Shown here in pieces: positions 62,601-64,000 of a stretch of 64,000 nt of DNA. Where the stretch lies: positions 25,746,347 to 25,810,346 of the forward strand of contig OX344753.2 in NCBI GenBank assembly GCA_947034885.2, in the 5' to 3' direction. The stretch's first letter is position 1. Every line of letters begins with the position of its first letter. This DNA is from Thuidium tamariscinum. Taxonomy: Eukaryota; Streptophyta; Bryopsida; Hypnales; Thuidiaceae. A program made the position numbers and the translations under genes. The notes below the pieces were generated by a model that had not been told where the DNA came from, did not search any database, and was given only the letters and a program-made list of their open reading frames with translations.

Positions 62601-63248
62601 TCATACTAACTCTGCTCAGCGCTTAATTAAAAGTACGGTTACCATTTACACCTCTATTTTTGTATTGACAATGGTGATCATGTCAGCGAATTTGTGACTC
62701 TCTGAGCTTTTGATTTTCTGCAGGCAGAAGCCTACAGCGGCTTCGTGGATGCCTTCGTCAAGATTTTCAGGATCGAGGGCTTGAAGGAGCTGATGCGCGG
62801 GGTGACCCCCAATCTCATCAAGATGGTGCCCAACGCAGCTGCCAGCTTCTACACTTTCGAGTCCCTCAAAGAGCAATATTTGAAGGAACGAGGCAGGAAA
62901 GACCTCGACACTTGGGCGTCGTTGACCATCGGTGCTGCAGCAGCTGCTGTCGGGACCACACTAACGTACCCTTTGGAAGTGGCTCGGAGGGAGATCAGCT
63001 TGAGTGCGTTGCCCAAGGGAGCTGTGCACGTCGGCAGGAACCTGCAGTACAGCAACGTCCTCCAAGCTTTGAAGGGGATAGTGAAAAGCGAAGGGGTGGC
63101 TGGCCTCTACCGGGGCCTGCCTTTGGAAATCGTGGAGATTGTGCCCATGACGGCCGTGACGTTCGCTGTGTATGAAGCCGCGAAGCGGGCGTTGATTGCC
63201 GTGAATGAGGAGCGGCGCGATGAAGTGAAAGGCGGACCGGATGAGTGA
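59650..63248 (+). CDS. Mitochondrial carrier family protein (BT1-like)
   Basis: Membrane transporter of 442 aa. Exons 59650-59910, 60384-60542, 61055-61261, 61710-61886, 62724-63248; all four introns are phase 0. The ATG has an in-frame stop 27 bases upstream and a good context (ACAATGGC). A soluble, charged N-terminus (aa 1-140) is followed by three carrier repeats. Repeat 1 has TPLEIIKTR and repeat 3 has YPLEVARRE, both matching the Px[DE]xx[KR] signature. Repeat 2 has YPFMVLND, which lacks the acidic and basic positions. GLKELMRGVTPNLIKMVPNAAASFYTFE and GVAGLYRGLPLEIVEIVPMTAVTFAVYE-like repeat ends are typical. Overall it most resembles the plant BT1-like group with long N-termini, some plastid-located. 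Substrate and organelle cannot be read from sequence. Confidence 0.92.
62140..62470 (+). repeat. Dispersed repeat family E, diverged copy in a carrier intron
   Basis: In intron 4 the order GCATCAAAGAATGT, ACTATATGCAAAT, GTGCAAAGTTCTACTG and CATATTGATTTTGAGGATGT mirrors the copy at 36110-36350. Identity is low, so the call is tentative. Confidence 0.4.
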
Positions 63249-64000
63249 GAAACGTCACTTGTGTGAGTGCCCGGAATTTACTGATCCACTGGAATGTAAA
63301 TAGTTCAGGGTGGTGTTCCTAATGTACAGGACAGGACAATTGAACTGTGTTTTACTTGTGTCTTTGATTTGGAATCTGAACAACGCTAACGTCACGGATT
63401 GGTGTATAGATCCGTGGATTTGAAGTACTGTATCGTCTGCTTGGTCATTGCTTACTGGGAAGAAGGGATGCAAAAAACTTTGGAAATTCTAAAGGCTGTG
63501 AGTTTTGACAATGGTTGTGCTTGTGCATGATCCCGGATTTGGCTGATCCGTGAACAGAAAAAAGATGTGCTCGTAATGTACTTTACAGAATGTGTTTTTG
63601 TTTCTGTTTTTGATTAGGACTCGGAAGAATGTTAACTTCACTGATTGGGAATTTGGGTGGTGAATTTGTGGGTTCATTTAACACTTGGGCGCTTTGTCTT
63701 TGCGTCAGTACCAGAAAGACGAGCAGCAAGAGTTTCGAAATTTTTATGTTTTGAGTTGCCGGGTGGTGCCGAGTGCGAGTCCTTCACAGTCACAGTGAGG
63801 TTTATGGTTCATATCATTCTTGAACTTCAAGGCATGTTACGCTTTGCATTCCATGAAAGCAAGGCTCAGTTCATTGTAAAAAATCTTGAATGCAAAGCTT
63901 GTTTGTGAGTTGTGGGCCTTTAATACATCTGTGCCTATCGTAGTTTACCTTGGTATTCCTACATCTGGCCAATACATTCAAATCTTTAATCAAATCAAAT
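63249..64000 (+). other. 3' flank of the carrier gene with an internal direct repeat
   Basis: Two diverged units, about 63265-63400 and 63522-63645, share CCCGGA, CTGATCC, TAATGTAC, GTGTTTT, TTTGATT and TAACNTCAC blocks in order. They probably lie in or beyond the 3' UTR. An 87-codon frame at 63645-63908 has no recognisable features. Nothing else is supported to the end of the window. Confidence 0.5.

Noticed and set aside
63645-63908. 87-codon frame after the carrier gene
   Set aside because: No recognised domain, no splice context, and it lies in probable 3' flank.
1-64000. CRISPR arrays, rRNA genes, tRNA genes, bacterial operons
   Set aside because: No regularly spaced palindromic repeats and no rRNA or tRNA-like sequence were recognised by eye, and the gene structures are eukaryotic. 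A tRNA scan would be needed to exclude single tRNA genes fully.

Overview
The window comes from the nuclear genome of a land plant. Four intron-rich genes encode plant-type proteins: an ALE2-like receptor kinase, a plant IST1-like ESCRT regulator, a chloroplast STN-type kinase and a BT1-like carrier. They lie in long, AT-rich, gene-poor DNA full of miniature inverted-repeat transposons (MITEs) plus one chromodomain-bearing Ty3/gypsy element. The style (short genic islands with GC-richer 5' leaders, separated by AT-rich repeat deserts) would suit a bryophyte or other seed-free plant, but the sequence alone does not fix the species.

Layout. 1-16.4 kb: no gene; AT-rich DNA with Stowaway-like, CACTA-like and TTAA-flanked MITEs, a 261-bp MITE, a TTTG microsatellite and a 60-bp tandem repeat. 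16.4-23.4 kb (+): GC-rich leader and eight coding exons of an 820-aa ALE2-like receptor kinase. 23.4-30.1 kb: no gene; MITEs and dispersed repeats. 30.15-33.5 kb (-): six coding exons of a 683-aa IST1-like protein with a C-terminal MIT-interacting motif. 34.4-39.1 kb: repeats, including a 0.5-kb direct duplication and nested MITEs. 39.1-45.7 kb: a decayed chromovirus with about 490-bp LTRs, flanked by an identical 143-bp direct repeat instead of a 5-bp duplication and sitting inside a Stowaway-like MITE that also hosts a TTAA-flanked MITE. 47.3-54.5 kb (+): 17 coding exons of a 779-aa plastid STN7/STN8-like kinase with an unusual C-terminal extension and one GC-AG intron. 54.5-59.6 kb: AT-rich DNA, a TTAA MITE, then a tandemly duplicated leader. 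59.65-63.25 kb (+): five phase-0 exons of a 442-aa mitochondrial-carrier-family protein.

The genes do not form a pathway. Their products act at the plasma membrane (receptor kinase), endosome (IST1-like), thylakoid (STN-like kinase) and an organelle inner envelope or membrane (carrier). All exon models were assembled by eye from reading frame, GT/AG sites, intron phase and family similarity; each gives one continuous frame from ATG to stop.

Most of the novelty is in the repeats: several MITE families with exact target-site duplications, including TTAA-flanked ones that recall piggyBac, and a retroelement whose flanking repeats are far longer than, and apparently younger than, its insertion.
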